Shown: positions 11,092 through 22,097 of the stretch, piece after piece
Position numbering within the stretch: position 1 is the first letter of the stretch
Layout of the letters: every line of letters begins with the position of its first letter
NCBI RefSeq assembly: GCF_030160655.1
Contig: NZ_BSOT01000002.1
Location: 62,001-126,000, forward strand
Reading direction: 5' to 3'
DNA from: Agaribacter marinus
Lineage (GTDB): Bacteria; Pseudomonadota; Gammaproteobacteria; Enterobacterales; Alteromonadaceae
DNA: 64,000 nt
Position numbers and translations under genes: made by a program
Notes under the pieces: model-generated
Told to the model about the DNA's origin: nothing
The model's database searches: none
Seen by the model: the letters and a program-made list of their open reading frames with translations, nothing else

Positions 11092-12357
11092 ATGTCGAAA
11101 TTTTCTCGGCGGGAATTACTTAAAGGTGCTGTTAAATTAGGCACCGCCGCGTGTGTCGCTTCAGCAGCTCCCTTTGCCATCGGCAAATCAAAACCTAAAC
11201 TCAGAATTCTAGGCACGCATGTCACGCTGCAGGAAGAACTTCGTCAACAGGCGATGAGTGATTTAGGTATTGAATTAGCATTCGAGCCTCGTGGCAGCGC
11301 TGCAGTTTTGCAAAAAGCGTCAATGAATCCGCAAAGCTTTGATTTATATGAACAATGGTCAAATAGTATTCGTGTTCTTTGGCGATCGGGTGCAATTCAA
11401 GCAATTGATAAAAAGAAAATCACCAACTGGGGAGAAATAAATCCACTCACCAAAACCGGTAAAGTGAGTGCTTCTGCAAAGTACGGTGCAGGCGATGCCC
11501 CATATAAATTATTACACATTCAGAATGATAACTCCCTCGGTGAGAATCACACCAATAAATTAAGCTTCTTACCCTACGTTCATAACGTCGATTCATTTGG
11601 ATACAACACCAATATTATTTCACAAGGTGTGCCATATGAGACTGAAAGTTGGGGTTGGTTATTGGACAAAGCACACTCAGGCAAAGTCGGTATCGTCAAC
11701 GAGCCCACTATCGGTTTGTTTGATTTAGCACTAGCAGCACAGGCCAAAGGCTTAGTAACGTTTAACGACATTGGTGCCATGACCAAGCCTGAATTAAATA
11801 CACTTTTTAATGTATTGTCTGAATATAAAGCGGACGGACATTTTAGTGGGTTTTGGACATCCGTCCCAGAATCAGTAAGATTTATGCGTACCAATCGTGT
11901 GGTAATTGAAAGTATGTTTTCGCCGGCAGTATCTGCATTGAACGGTCAAGGGATTCCCGTCACCTTCGCAGCGCCCAAAGAAGGTTACCGCGGCTGGCAT
12001 GGTGTTATGTGCCTATCGTCGGCCACAAACGGCCGTACAAAAGACATCGCGTATGAATATATGAATTGGTGGCTGTCTGGCTGGGCTGGCGCTTTCATCG
12101 CTCGTCAAGGCTACTATATTTCCAACCCGTCTAGATCAAAAACATATTTGTCGCAGGCGGAATGGGATTTTTGGTATCAAGGTAAACCAGCGACCATTGA
12201 CTTAAGAGGGACAGACGGCAAAGTATCGGTTAAAAAAGGGGATGTCAGAACGGGCGGCAGCTATGAAAAACGATTCAGCAATGTCGCCGTTTGGAATACG
12301 GTAATGCCCAACTATGAATATACACTGCAGAAGTGGTATGAATTTATTAGTTCTTAG
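11092..12357 (+). CDS. PotD-like periplasmic binding protein with Tat signal, kinase-linked
   Basis: 421 aa from ATG 11092, preceded by TGAGGA. The N-terminus carries a twin-arginine signal (FSRRELLKGAVKLG) and hydrophobic region, so export as a folded protein is expected. The mature part resembles spermidine/putrescine-type solute-binding proteins of ABC systems (SBP_bac_8 type), with KLRILGTHVTLQ at the first strand. No permease or ATPase genes accompany it. A hybrid histidine kinase starts 24 bp downstream. As with the pair at 1531-4478, it is probably a sensing subunit. Ligand unknown. Confidence 0.85.
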   Translation: MSKFSRRELLKGAVKLGTAACVASAAPFAIGKSKPKLRILGTHVTLQEELRQQAMSDLGIELAFEPRGSAAVLQKASMNPQSFDLYEQWSNSIRVLWRSGAIQAIDKKKITNWGEINPLTKTGKVSASAKYGAGDAPYKLLHIQNDNSLGENHTNKLSFLPYVHNVDSFGYNTNIISQGVPYETESWGWLLDKAHSGKVGIVNEPTIGLFDLALAAQAKGLVTFNDIGAMTKPELNTLFNVLSEYKADGHFSGFWTSVPESVRFMRTNRVVIESMFSPAVSALNGQGIPVTFAAPKEGYRGWHGVMCLSSATNGRTKDIAYEYMNWWLSGWAGAFIARQGYYISNPSRSKTYLSQAEWDFWYQGKPATIDLRGTDGKVSVKKGDVRTGGSYEKRFSNVAVWNTVMPNYEYTLQKWYEFISS

Positions 12358-12381
12358 CTTAGACGTCACAGGTAACGATTA

Positions 12382-15099
12382 GTGTTCTCGTCTCTCAAAT
12401 CTCAAATAACCGTCATTTTATCAATGATGGTTGTTTTGTTTATAGGCTTAGTATTTTTAACCCGTAGTGGGCAAGTCGAAATGATACAAAGCCTTGAAAC
12501 CTCAAAGCAAAACTTTGTAAATCTAGGCTTAGTTCGACAGTTAGAGCGTGATGTATTTAACTTACAGCGCTACGTTTTAGTCTATAAGCAAACGGCAAGC
12601 GATGGCGCAGTTAAACGTTTTAATACCTTGATGAAGAGTATTGAAGAAAAAATTTCGCTTCTTCGTCAATCCCTTGATAATAAAGCCACGGCTACGAGCG
12701 ACTTAGAGCGCGACATCCTTGACAGTATGGCAAGCCATTTAGCAGATTACCAATCAAACTTTATTCAAGTGATCGCAGGCAGAAAACAGCAAATAGAAAT
12801 GTTTGATGAAGGTTTACTTGTTGAAATGCAAACCTTTCTCAAAAATATAGATAGCTATACTGCGCCATACTCGAAAGCAACGCCCATCGCTAACTTAGAT
12901 ATAAAATTTCATGTATCATCCGCAGAAAACGCAGCATTTGCTTATTTGTTATCACTTGATTCAGAATATATCGACGAATTTACCCGACATATTGAAGATA
13001 CCAGAAATGTTGTTAAATCTTCAGTATCCCTCATATCAGACGCCAATGACGTCTTGCAAACCTTAGACGACATTGATGCGCGTTTTCTTCGTTTAACTCA
13101 AATAAATCAAGGCTATCAATTTTTAGTCAACGTAGTAATGGCGGGTTCTGCCAATGAGGTATTATACCTCGCATCTCAACTCGCCGAGTTAGCAGAAAAA
13201 CAATCTGATGATATTAATCAATTGGTCAATAAAAGGGTAATTGCAGCAAAACAAAACAGTGATGCATTTGCCATCATCGGCATTTTACTCAGTTTAATGT
13301 GCGCTGTCTTATTAGGTCGGCGCATTATCAAACCCATTACTGCCATTACAGAAGTGTTTGAAAAACTTACCACGGGTAAATTTAACGGCAATATACCCGG
13401 GCATGAACGTACAGATGAGGTTGGACAGTTAGCAAATGCAGCAAGCGTTTTTAGAGATAATAATACTAAAACGCAGGTACTTTTAGATGAAGCGCAAAAG
13501 TTAAATAGACAAAAGGATGAGCTGAACGAACAGCTACTCGATGCAAAAGCCAGTGCCGAACAAGCAAATGAATCAAAAAGTATTTTTTTAGCAAATATGA
13601 GCCATGAAATCCGAACACCAATGAATGGTGTTATCGGTTTAATTGACTTAGCGCAAAAGGAGACTCGCCCTCAAAAGCTTCAGAAATATATTGAGCAGGT
13701 CGCCGCATCTGGCGAAATATTGATGAGTGTTATAAACGACATTCTTGATTTCTCTAAGATTGAAGCTGGAAAACTCGATATAGAACATACTGAATTTTCT
13801 CTACATTCTCTAATAAACAACGTGCTAACGATGGCACTCACTAGGGCGAATCAAAAGAACCTCAACTTGACCTTCTTTGCCGAGCCTTCTCTTCCCGCAA
13901 AAATAATAGGCGACCCATTAAGGATTGCCCAAGTCGTATTAAATTTATGTAATAACGCGCTAAAATTCACCGACGCAGGCTCTGTAAATATCAAGATTTA
14001 TCGAGAAGACGTTGACATTAAAGATAAGCTTAGTCTTGTGGTTGAGGTTGAAGATACCGGGATTGGCATGGACAACAATCAAGTGACCCGTGCGTTTAAT
14101 TCCTTCTCTCAAGCGGATGAATCCACCAGTCGTAACTATGGTGGTACAGGATTAGGACTGGCCATTGTTAAACAGCTCACCATGTTGATGGGTGGTTCAG
14201 TTCATGTTGAATCAAAGACCAATATAGGCAGTAAATTTAAAGTTAACTTTATTGTTGGCCGCGCACAAAATCACGCGACACTCATATCTTTCGACGCATC
14301 TAAGCAAAACATTACGTATCTGACCGACAAAGCGCTACTGAATCAGTCATATCTCGATTCAGCGTGTAAACATATAGATTACAAACCACTGTCTGATATC
14401 GAAAAAGTCAGTCTCAGCGTATCAAAAAATGACATCGTAATAATTGATGCGCCGATGTTAAGTACTTATAAAGATATTTTGATACATATTCAGGCGCTAA
14501 AAGACAGTAAAGCCTCTCTCGGTTTTGTGACAAATACGCAACCAGGGCTGTTGGCGCAAAAATTAAAAAAACATTGGCAAGTAAATGTATTATCCCACCC
14601 CTTCTCTCCCCACGAGTTCACAATGTTTTACAGTGAACTATTGAACATAGAATCAAATGAGCTTGCTGAAGATTTTGATACACCTCAAAATACGGCACCC
14701 AGTGCTCAATTGGTAGGGCATATCTTATTAGTAGAGGACAACGAAATAAATCAAGTAGTCGCAGGGGAGATGCTAAATTCATTAGGATTAACATATGAGA
14801 TAGCAGAAAACGGATTACAAGCAGTGACCAAAATCACGAATTCTTCGCACTATGATTTAGTGTTGATGGATGCGCAAATGCCGGAAATGGACGGTTATAC
14901 GGCTACGACGCTTTTACGCGAACGTGGGTTTGAAGATTTAATCATTTGCGGTTTATCCGCCAACGCAATGAAAGAAGATATGAGTCATGCAAAATTGGCA
15001 GGCATGAATGACTATTTAACGAAACCCGTAAAAAGAGAAAAGTTAAAAACTGTTTTATCTAAATATCTAAACAAAAAAATTGAAGAAGCGACGATATAG
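12382..15099 (+). CDS. Hybrid sensor histidine kinase
   Basis: 905 aa, GTG start 6 nt after GGTAA. TM1 at about 8-27, a long helical periplasmic region (about 30-295), TM2 about 298-315, HAMP, HisKA with His408 in [11 protein letters not shown], HATPase ([19 protein letters not shown]), a degenerate receiver-like block (about 635-755: IVIIDAP in place of the usual LLxD..MP), and a true receiver with Asp830 in [13 protein letters not shown]. The helical sensor region resembles TorS-type sensors that read a binding-protein partner. It follows the PotD-like protein by 24 bp and is probably its signalling partner. No Hpt domain is present. Confidence 0.93.
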   Translation: MFSSLKSQITVILSMMVVLFIGLVFLTRSGQVEMIQSLETSKQNFVNLGLVRQLERDVFNLQRYVLVYKQTASDGAVKRFNTLMKSIEEKISLLRQSLDNKATATSDLERDILDSMASHLADYQSNFIQVIAGRKQQIEMFDEGLLVEMQTFLKNIDSYTAPYSKATPIANLDIKFHVSSAENAAFAYLLSLDSEYIDEFTRHIEDTRNVVKSSVSLISDANDVLQTLDDIDARFLRLTQINQGYQFLVNVVMAGSANEVLYLASQLAELAEKQSDDINQLVNKRVIAAKQNSDAFAIIGILLSLMCAVLLGRRIIKPITAITEVFEKLTTGKFNGNIPGHERTDEVGQLANAASVFRDNNTKTQVLLDEAQKLNRQKDELNEQLLDAKASAEQANESKSIFLANMSHEIRTPMNGVIGLIDLAQKETRPQKLQKYIEQVAASGEILMSVINDILDFSKIEAGKLDIEHTEFSLHSLINNVLTMALTRANQKNLNLTFFAEPSLPAKIIGDPLRIAQVVLNLCNNALKFTDAGSVNIKIYREDVDIKDKLSLVVEVEDTGIGMDNNQVTRAFNSFSQADESTSRNYGGTGLGLAIVKQLTMLMGGSVHVESKTNIGSKFKVNFIVGRAQNHATLISFDASKQNITYLTDKALLNQSYLDSACKHIDYKPLSDIEKVSLSVSKNDIVIIDAPMLSTYKDILIHIQALKDSKASLGFVTNTQPGLLAQKLKKHWQVNVLSHPFSPHEFTMFYSELLNIESNELAEDFDTPQNTAPSAQLVGHILLVEDNEINQVVAGEMLNSLGLTYEIAENGLQAVTKITNSSHYDLVLMDAQMPEMDGYTATTLLRERGFEDLIICGLSANAMKEDMSHAKLAGMNDYLTKPVKREKLKTVLSKYLNKKIEEATI

Positions 15100-15175
15100 T
15101 ACCTGAAAGAAACGCCAATAAACGTCGTTCTACTACATACAAACCAATAGTAGTTGACAGATAGCGAAGATTCAT

Positions 15176-16120
15176 ATGCACTTCATTTTATCTATACCTT
15201 GCCACCGCGCAAACAATCATGCGATACGCAGAATATGCCAAACGATAGTGACGACAGGATTACTCATATTCTTGTCTGCATTTGCAGTTGGAAACGATGA
15301 TATTCATCAGCAATGGGCTGAACATGACCCAAGTCAAACGTTTACACCCAACCACGAGCCAATGAGTCAGATTTTAGGGTTTATTACCGATGCAAGCAAA
15401 GCCCAAGATAAATACAGCTATTTCAGGCTACAAGGTGCTGCCCTTAAATATCTAAATGATTATAAAGGATACCTAGAAAGGATCCCGGTGTCGCAATTGA
15501 ATAAAAACGAACAGTTAGCCTATTGGTTAAACCTACATAACCTTTTGGTAATAGAAAAATTTGCCAACAACCTTAAAAAAGCAAAACGCATCAATAAAAA
15601 ACGTGGCACACCGCAAAAAGCTGGGAAATGGTGGCGCGAAAAGGTGACGAATGTTGAGGGCGTTGCGCTCTCCATCAATGATATTGAACAAAACGTACTA
15701 GTGCGTCATTGGGATGACCCCTTATTTTTATATGGCTTATTTTATGGTGTAAAAGGCCATGGCTTTAGTGGAACTCAAGGCTTCACAGGTGCGTCCGTTA
15801 CGTCGCATTTAGAAGGCCTCGCAAAAAAATTCATAGAAAATGACAGCAATATCGAGATTGACGGCAATGAAGTTGCTATCTCAAGCTTATTGGGATGGAA
15901 CAAAGAGAGTGTATTCAACGACGATGAGCAAAAACTCCTTGGACATATACAAGCCTATGCGACAGGTAACAAGGCGCTGCAGCTAGCCTCGGTAAATGTT
16001 ATACAAGATAAATATGATTTTGATTGGAAGAGTCTGGCGCAACGTCCGCCTAGGCAGAGCACAGCAAATGCATCCAACGTTAATAATAGCAGTGCACCAG
16101 TATATCGAGGTGGATCATAG
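15176..16120 (+). CDS. DUF547 protein, exported
   Basis: 314 aa with a signal peptide (hydrophobic about 24-38). It contains a DUF547 domain: YLERIPVSQLNKNEQLAYWLNLHN, a block typical of this family, then GVALSINDIEQNVLV and LFYGVKGHGFSG. DUF547 proteins are secreted or membrane-linked and of unknown activity. The C-terminus is a Ser/Asn-rich tail. It lies 76 bp after the kinase and 17 bp before the glycosyltransferase, so may be co-transcribed with either. Confidence 0.85.
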   Translation: MHFILSIPCHRANNHAIRRICQTIVTTGLLIFLSAFAVGNDDIHQQWAEHDPSQTFTPNHEPMSQILGFITDASKAQDKYSYFRLQGAALKYLNDYKGYLERIPVSQLNKNEQLAYWLNLHNLLVIEKFANNLKKAKRINKKRGTPQKAGKWWREKVTNVEGVALSINDIEQNVLVRHWDDPLFLYGLFYGVKGHGFSGTQGFTGASVTSHLEGLAKKFIENDSNIEIDGNEVAISSLLGWNKESVFNDDEQKLLGHIQAYATGNKALQLASVNVIQDKYDFDWKSLAQRPPRQSTANASNVNNSSAPVYRGGS

Positions 16121-16137
16121 CAAAAAGCCATAAAGTA

Positions 16138-17661
16138 ATGGCATTTAATGTAACAACCAAAGGTCTCACACACATTGCGCTCTTGTTTTTGAGCGCAAGC
16201 TTTATCGCGGTATTTTTTCTGAGTACAACATTTGAATACACCGTGATTTTGCGAGACGACCACGTATATTTATATGTCGCCTTAATGTGCACCACAGGCC
16301 TTTTTTTCTTGTTTCTTGCCTATCAGCTCTGTTTTTATCCGCACTACCGGCGCGCACGGACAACGCCAACACAAACATCGACTTTATCCCTTCGTACAAT
16401 CTTTATCATTGGCTTAGTTGCGAGAATATTATTTGTCCCGAGCAACGCAATTCTAGAAGATGATTTTTACCGTTACTTCTTCGATGGCAGCGTTGTCACT
16501 CATGGGGAAAACCCATACAGCACATCACCTAAACAAGTATTGGGCAATGACAATATTGATTCAGTTAAGTCTGAAGATCAGGTAGAGCCGCTGTCAGATA
16601 TAGCAAAAGCACCGCTTATTCATCGTGTTGCCTACCCCGATATCCAATCAATTTACCCACCAGTCGCACAAGCATTCTTTGCACTCAGCACAATTATATC
16701 GCCTTATTCAGTAGAAACATGGCGACTTTTGCTTGTGTTTATGGAGGTGCTAACGTTTTACTTGTGCCTCAAATTATTGCGCTTATACAAACGTCCTAAT
16801 GTGCTAGTGATATTGTATTGGTTAAATCCACTGGTTATCACAGAAGGCATAAATGCTGCGCATATGGACATTTTACTGCCACCATTTTTGCTTGGCACAC
16901 TACTAAGTTTACATCACCGACGTTTTGGTTTGTCCGCCCTACTGCTAGCTGGTGCAGTTGGTATCAAACTATGGCCGATTTTACTTGTCCCCGTCGTTGT
17001 CGCAAGACTTCTACAGACTGCCAAATCAACCAAAGAGATAAGCTCGCTAGTGACTTTCATTGCGATATTTGGTGCGGTAACAGGTATGTTAGTACTTCCT
17101 CAGTTACTAAGTGTAAGCTACTATTCGGGTTTGCATCAATATAGCCAATACTGGCAAGTAAATAGTTTATTATTCACGTATTTAAATGAACTATTGGTAT
17201 ATGCTTATGAGCTGACGCCTATTGAATGGATACTAGCCCCAGAGGAATTGAGTCGCTTGATTGTCGCAACGGCCGTCCTTGTGTTTGCCTTTAGTCAAGC
17301 CTTTATGCAATACAATTCTCATGTTATACCAAAACATGACTCCCCAAATGATGTGTTTCACGCTGACAGGGAATTGGTAAATCAGTGGTTGGCGATTGCC
17401 TTTTTAGTGTTTATCCTTTCACCTACCGGCTATCCTTGGTATACGATATGGTTCATTCCCTTGCTTAGTTTGGGAATTACGCGCGCCAACTGGGCAATGC
17501 TGCTACTTACCATCAGTTTACCCCTATATGACCTACGCTACCCCGAAGCAAGCAGCGTATATTTCGATGCCATAGTCGTACCGTTTAGCTTTGCGCCAGT
17601 CCTTGCACTACTCGTTTGGCAATATTTATTTAGGCGGTCGCAGATAGCCACAAATAAATAG
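16138..17661 (+). CDS. Polytopic membrane glycosyltransferase (GT-C type)
   Basis: 507 aa with about 10-12 hydrophobic segments. An acidic loop after the first helices contains LEDDFYRYFFDG and GENPYSTSPK, as in DUF2029/GT87-type polyprenol-phosphate-dependent mannosyltransferases, where such Asp residues are catalytic. NAAHMDILLPPFLLG is a further family-like loop. It probably transfers a sugar from a lipid carrier at the inner membrane; acceptor unknown. It follows the DUF547 gene closely. Confidence 0.8.
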   Translation: MAFNVTTKGLTHIALLFLSASFIAVFFLSTTFEYTVILRDDHVYLYVALMCTTGLFFLFLAYQLCFYPHYRRARTTPTQTSTLSLRTIFIIGLVARILFVPSNAILEDDFYRYFFDGSVVTHGENPYSTSPKQVLGNDNIDSVKSEDQVEPLSDIAKAPLIHRVAYPDIQSIYPPVAQAFFALSTIISPYSVETWRLLLVFMEVLTFYLCLKLLRLYKRPNVLVILYWLNPLVITEGINAAHMDILLPPFLLGTLLSLHHRRFGLSALLLAGAVGIKLWPILLVPVVVARLLQTAKSTKEISSLVTFIAIFGAVTGMLVLPQLLSVSYYSGLHQYSQYWQVNSLLFTYLNELLVYAYELTPIEWILAPEELSRLIVATAVLVFAFSQAFMQYNSHVIPKHDSPNDVFHADRELVNQWLAIAFLVFILSPTGYPWYTIWFIPLLSLGITRANWAMLLLTISLPLYDLRYPEASSVYFDAIVVPFSFAPVLALLVWQYLFRRSQIATNK

Positions 17662-17680
17662 GGTTTAAAGTTCAATCCCT

Positions 17681-18130
17681 CTATAACTTAACGTTTTCAG
17701 CATATTCTTTGTCTGCTTTTTCAATAAACCCATCAGGATCTTCAAGCCAGTCCTCACGCACACCTTTGCTGTAATTCAGATAAAGCTTGCCTTCACGAAT
17801 AGTAAAGGCGTCTTCGTCTATTCCAACAAAACGGCCTTTCGACATTGCGTATGCACAATGACCACCATATTGAGGCGCGTATTTTTCTGGCTCAGCGTCA
17901 AACATCGCTTTGTTTTCTGCCGAAGAAAAATGCCATTCAGCCCCACGCCATTCTGATGTAATTTTTTTATCACCTTTTACCGCTTTATTTTGAGTAAAAT
18001 ACGCTACCGTGTCATACCCGTATATCGCGTAATTGTTAAAGGTACCTGTTTCTACAGCGTCTTCCTCAGCAAATAAATTACCTGAAAATACTAGCGCGAA
18101 AGAAAATATTACAAAACGTATCAATTTCAT
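17681..18130 (-). CDS. YHS-domain protein, exported
   Basis: 149 aa from ATG 18128-18130, chosen because a clean signal peptide (MKLIRFVIFSFALVFSGNLF) starts there; an ATG at 18142 would add four residues. The mature protein is a YHS domain: IYGYDTVAYFTQNKAVKG, EWHFSSAENKAMFDAEPEKY, and APQYGGHCAYAMSKG. YHS domains occur in metal-linked proteins; a periplasmic metal-binding role is possible but not shown. Convergent with the glycosyltransferase gene. Confidence 0.9.
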   Translation of the reverse strand: MKLIRFVIFSFALVFSGNLFAEEDAVETGTFNNYAIYGYDTVAYFTQNKAVKGDKKITSEWRGAEWHFSSAENKAMFDAEPEKYAPQYGGHCAYAMSKGRFVGIDEDAFTIREGKLYLNYSKGVREDWLEDPDGFIEKADKEYAENVKL

Positions 18131-18341
18131 CTTTATATCCATGGTGTAGTGACAAGTGATTGAGTCATAAATGTAACAGAGTATGAATGATAAAATATAC
18201 AAGCGAGATCCAATTGTTATAAATTTGTGATGACTATTTCATTTTTATGAAGATCGTTGCACAATTTTAGGGCATAAAATAGTAGCTGTTCACCAATGTT
18301 TACAATTTTAAGTCTTTGAAGACATTAAAAAAATTTGTTTG

Positions 18342-18368
18342 TCTACTTTTTAGACTTATTGCCGATAT
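18342..18368 (+). promoter_or_regulatory. Sigma-28 (FliA)-like promoter of the chemoreceptor gene
   Basis: TCTACTTT (18342-18349), an 11-nt spacer, and GCCGATAT (18361-18368). The known consensus is TAAAGTTT-N11-GCCGATAA; the -10 box matches 7 of 8 and the -35 box 5 of 8 at the exact spacing. Chemoreceptor genes are commonly in the flagellar sigma-28 regulon. ATG lies 78 nt after the -10 box. Confidence 0.6.
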
Positions 18369-18446
18369 ACTTTAGACCAAGCTCGATTAAAGTAAGTAGT
18401 ACTTTAGTTTATCTATGTAAGCAAACTAACCTTAAGGATTTTTGAA

Positions 18447-20417
18447 ATGCAATCATGGCTTTCAAAAAGGATAGCTAGCCTGTCGTTAGCACCTGCATTA
18501 TTACTCGTACTTTTCATTATTTTTTCATTGGTTGTTTCGTATACAACGCTGCGCAATGCGACATTAACTGAAACCGCGGCAAATCTGGCGAAATTGACCA
18601 ATGCAGCGGTAACAGAATTACAAAAAGAAAGAGGGATGAGTGCAGGTTACATTGGCAGCAATGGTAATGCGTTTGGCGAAAAGCTAAAAGAACAACGCAA
18701 GAAGGTTGATGATGCACTGACAAAGGTAAAAGCCTTCGAATACTTTGATGAAATCCCTGATACGCAAGCCCTACTGCTGTCACCACTAAATGCTGAAATA
18801 AACAAAATTACGTCATTGCGCGCTAAGGTTGACAAGCTAGAAATATCGTCCGCGGAAAATGTAGCGCAGTACTCAGTCAAGACTGGGTTGCTATTAAATT
18901 ATAACGGCAAGTTAGTCGGTATTTCGCAAAATGCGCTTGGAAAACAAAAATTCGTTCTACTATATAAACTGGGCGCCTTGCAAGAGAAGTCTGGCTTGGA
19001 GCGAGCACTACTGAGCTCAGTTTTCGGTGCAAAAGACATTACGAATGAACAGCGCCGAAAATTCGAGAATTTGTTGCTGTCTCAACAATCGACGTTGAAT
19101 GACTTAGGTACGCTTTCGACGGCAGAATTTTTGTCATCACTCGACATTTTTTATCAAAGCGATGCAGAAAAAGCCATTGCTAAATTCCGTGACCAGATAT
19201 CAAATTATCCAAATCAGGCACTGACATTTTCAGGCGAAGAGTGGTTTAGTACAGCAACAGACAGAATTGGCGAGATTGCTCGCTTAACAGACAGCTTGTT
19301 TGATCAGTTGATTATTCATGCACAGGAAGAACACGCTGCAGCATTGAATATCGTTATTTTGGATATCGTGTTATTAGTACTTACCTTCGTATTAGCTAGC
19401 GCTACATTTTGGGTATTAAAAATACGCAAGGCACAATCATCCGAGCTCCAATATAAACTTAGAACGATTACTAAAAATTCGGATTTAACGCTTGAGATCG
19501 AAAAAATTTCAAATGACGATTTGGGCAGAGTTACTGAACTTACGAATGATCTTATTTGCCGATTTAAAGATGATCTTCATACCTTTCAGATGGCAGCAAA
19601 TGACATCGCCTCGGCAAGTCATCAATCGGCGGCATCTGCAGCAAAAACAAATGACAATATTCATGCTCAAAAACAAAGTATTTCGACAAGTCTAATATCC
19701 GCAGAGACACTGAACATCGGCATAAATGAAGATATGGAAAGTATAACCAAGCTTGCAGAATGCGCATCTGCATCATCGAGTATGGTGAGTAGTGGAGAAG
19801 ATGTAGTAAAAAGTGCAGTTATAGGCATTCGAGATACAGCAAACGAAGTAAAAAAAGTCGGCGTGACAATAGAGTTACTGAATGAAAAAGTAGGCGACAT
19901 TTTAAAAATGGTCGATGTTATTCGTTCTGTTGCAGATCAAACCAACTTGCTCGCATTAAACGCTGCGATAGAAGCTGCCCGTGCAGGTGAGCAAGGCAGA
20001 GGGTTCGCAGTTGTCGCAGATGAAGTAAGGGCATTAGCTAAGCGCACTCAAGAGTCAACTGAAGAAATCGCCAGCGTAGTAGATGACTTAAACGAAAGCT
20101 CAAATAGGGCCTTCAATGCAATTGAGGTAGGTTCTAAAACGGCGAGTAAATCTGTCAACCTTGCGGACGAAATCAATATCGTTCTATCAAATGTTGCATC
20201 CAATATGCGAGAGTTAGAATCGCTCACAGACAGCGTCGATCAATCCGCGCAACAACAGAGCTTCTCTGTAAAACAAATTACAGATGCTATCCGTGAGGTC
20301 GACAATGTTTCTGAAGACAATTCAAAAAGCTCAGAACAAGTGGCATCGGCAGCATATCAGCTATCAAAGGTCGCCAACGGCATGCTTGATAATATTAAAC
20401 GCTATAAAGTAAGTTAA
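18447..20417 (+). CDS. Methyl-accepting chemotaxis protein with NIT sensor domain
   Basis: 656 aa. TM1 at about 10-30, then a periplasmic NIT domain (PF08376, nitrate/nitrite-type sensor) marked by [22 protein letters not shown]2 near 295-320, and a cytoplasmic signalling domain. The hairpin tip [20 protein letters not shown] followed by [15 protein letters not shown] is the universal MCP motif. The C-terminus lacks a CheR-tethering pentapeptide. It should control the CheA/CheW array in response to a ligand, possibly nitrate or nitrite; the ligand is inferred only from domain type. AAGGA precedes the ATG. Confidence 0.95.
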   Translation: MQSWLSKRIASLSLAPALLLVLFIIFSLVVSYTTLRNATLTETAANLAKLTNAAVTELQKERGMSAGYIGSNGNAFGEKLKEQRKKVDDALTKVKAFEYFDEIPDTQALLLSPLNAEINKITSLRAKVDKLEISSAENVAQYSVKTGLLLNYNGKLVGISQNALGKQKFVLLYKLGALQEKSGLERALLSSVFGAKDITNEQRRKFENLLLSQQSTLNDLGTLSTAEFLSSLDIFYQSDAEKAIAKFRDQISNYPNQALTFSGEEWFSTATDRIGEIARLTDSLFDQLIIHAQEEHAAALNIVILDIVLLVLTFVLASATFWVLKIRKAQSSELQYKLRTITKNSDLTLEIEKISNDDLGRVTELTNDLICRFKDDLHTFQMAANDIASASHQSAASAAKTNDNIHAQKQSISTSLISAETLNIGINEDMESITKLAECASASSSMVSSGEDVVKSAVIGIRDTANEVKKVGVTIELLNEKVGDILKMVDVIRSVADQTNLLALNAAIEAARAGEQGRGFAVVADEVRALAKRTQESTEEIASVVDDLNESSNRAFNAIEVGSKTASKSVNLADEINIVLSNVASNMRELESLTDSVDQSAQQQSFSVKQITDAIREVDNVSEDNSKSSEQVASAAYQLSKVANGMLDNIKRYKVS

Positions 20418-20449
20418 TTAAATGAAGTAACGTTTACGTATTAATTCAC

Positions 20450-20476
20450 AAGGGCACCTAGGGTGCCCTTCGTATT
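20450..20476 (+). terminator. Rho-independent terminator after the chemoreceptor gene
   Basis: Perfect 9-bp stem AAGGGCACC (20450-20458), loop TAG, GGTGCCCTT (20462-20470), followed by CGTATTTT. It separates the chemoreceptor from the GntP permease gene. Confidence 0.8.
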
Positions 20477-20569
20477 TTCCTTGACATTAGCTACCGTTGA
20501 GCTGTATTAATGTTTAGTATGCTGTTTACATTTAATTTACAAAAATACTAATGGAAATTTGGATATAGG

Positions 20570-21916
20570 ATGTTAGATGTCCACCTGTTGCTCGTCGCTG
20601 TCGGTGCCATTGCCTTATTACTGCTTTTAGTTATTCGTTGGCGCATATCCCCTTTTATAAGCCTTCTAGTAGCATGTTTAGTTGTCGGGATAGGCACAGG
20701 CATGGCTGCCCCCGATATTATTAACGCGATCAAAAATGGAATGGGTGGCACGCTGGGTTTCGTTGCAGTTGTCGTAGGTTTAGGGGCTATCTTAGGACAA
20801 ATGTTAGAAAGCTCTGGAGGCATTCAACGCATTGCCTCAGTATTGATCAATAAATTTGGCGAACAAAAAATTCAATGGAGTTTAGGTGCTACTGGATTTT
20901 TAGTTGCCATCCCAGTATTTTTCGACGTTGCTTTTATTATTCTAGCGCCGCTTATCTATGGACTTGCGAGCAAATCCAAAAAGTCGCTCTTGTATTATGC
21001 TATACCCTTATTGGCTGGGTTAGCCGTGACGCATACCTTTATTCCTCCCACTCCTGGTCCAATTGCAGTCGCTGAACTAATTAATGCAGAGTTAGGTTGG
21101 GTAATCCTTTTTGGTGCTATTGCTGGCTTACCGGCCATGATTTTAGGCGGCCCGATTTTCGGTCGATTCATTGCCAAACGTATCAAGGTAGAGGTCCCTG
21201 AAACACATCAAACATTCGACAATGAAAGTGGCAGCCAACGAGGGTTGAGCTTCACCCAAGTAATGCTAGTAATCACCTTGCCGCTTGTACTTATTATGTT
21301 AAGTACGCTGAGCCCGTTTATTTTTGAACAAAACAGCACAGTATTTACAGTCCTGACATTTTTAGGTCATCCCTTTGTCGCACTCATCCTTGCGACGATA
21401 TTGGCAATGTTTTTAACGGGTAAAGAATGTGCTATGTCTAGCAGGCAACTACTGAATATTGCCAATAAGGGCCTTGAGCCCGCGGGAGTGATCATTTTGA
21501 TTACCGGCGCAGGCGGCGCGTTTAAACAAATGCTAATCGATTCAGGCGTTGGTGCAATGCTCGGACAAATCATGGCCTCATCCAGTCTCCCAATACTACT
21601 GTTAGGCTTCTTAATTGCTGCCATTACTCGCATTGCACAAGGCTCTGCTACGGTAGCTATGATCACAGCGGCGGGTTTAATTGCGCCATTATTAGCTATA
21701 CAGCCGCAGTCACCAGCCATGTTAGGTCTATTGGTCATAGCAATATCTTCGGGCGCAAGCATTTTGTCACACGTAAATGACTCGGGGTTTTGGCTAGTAA
21801 GTCGCTATCTAGGTATGAACGAACGAGACACTCTGAAGTCATGGACAGTACTTACCACTATTATTGCCTTAGTAGGCTTGAGCACCTGTTTGTGCATATC
21901 AATGTTGATTGAATAG
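20570..21916 (+). CDS. GntP-family gluconate/organic-acid permease
   Basis: 448 aa, about 12 TM segments, full length for GntP/GntT-type H+ symporters. Family features: the N-terminal region RWRISPFISLLVACLVVGIG, LGAILGQMLESSGGIQRIA, AVTHTFIPPTPGPIAVAEL and GSATVAMITAAGLIAP. Substrate may be gluconate or a related hydroxy acid. No gluconokinase, dehydratase or GntR regulator is adjacent, so the substrate cannot be fixed from context. It stands as a single transcription unit between a terminator and a TonB receptor gene. Confidence 0.93.
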   Translation: MLDVHLLLVAVGAIALLLLLVIRWRISPFISLLVACLVVGIGTGMAAPDIINAIKNGMGGTLGFVAVVVGLGAILGQMLESSGGIQRIASVLINKFGEQKIQWSLGATGFLVAIPVFFDVAFIILAPLIYGLASKSKKSLLYYAIPLLAGLAVTHTFIPPTPGPIAVAELINAELGWVILFGAIAGLPAMILGGPIFGRFIAKRIKVEVPETHQTFDNESGSQRGLSFTQVMLVITLPLVLIMLSTLSPFIFEQNSTVFTVLTFLGHPFVALILATILAMFLTGKECAMSSRQLLNIANKGLEPAGVIILITGAGGAFKQMLIDSGVGAMLGQIMASSSLPILLLGFLIAAITRIAQGSATVAMITAAGLIAPLLAIQPQSPAMLGLLVIAISSGASILSHVNDSGFWLVSRYLGMNERDTLKSWTVLTTIIALVGLSTCLCISMLIE

Positions 21917-22097
21917 AAACATCAACACACCAGATCACATTTGATATGCGCGGCATAAAATTTATACGCTTGTAAAAGTCACCCCTCTCTTACACTTACT
22001 CACATTATTTAACATTTTAACAACGTTATTCCAACTGATTCATACAGTGATATCTCAAATAATGACGTCATCACATACCGATGGATCACGTATATAA

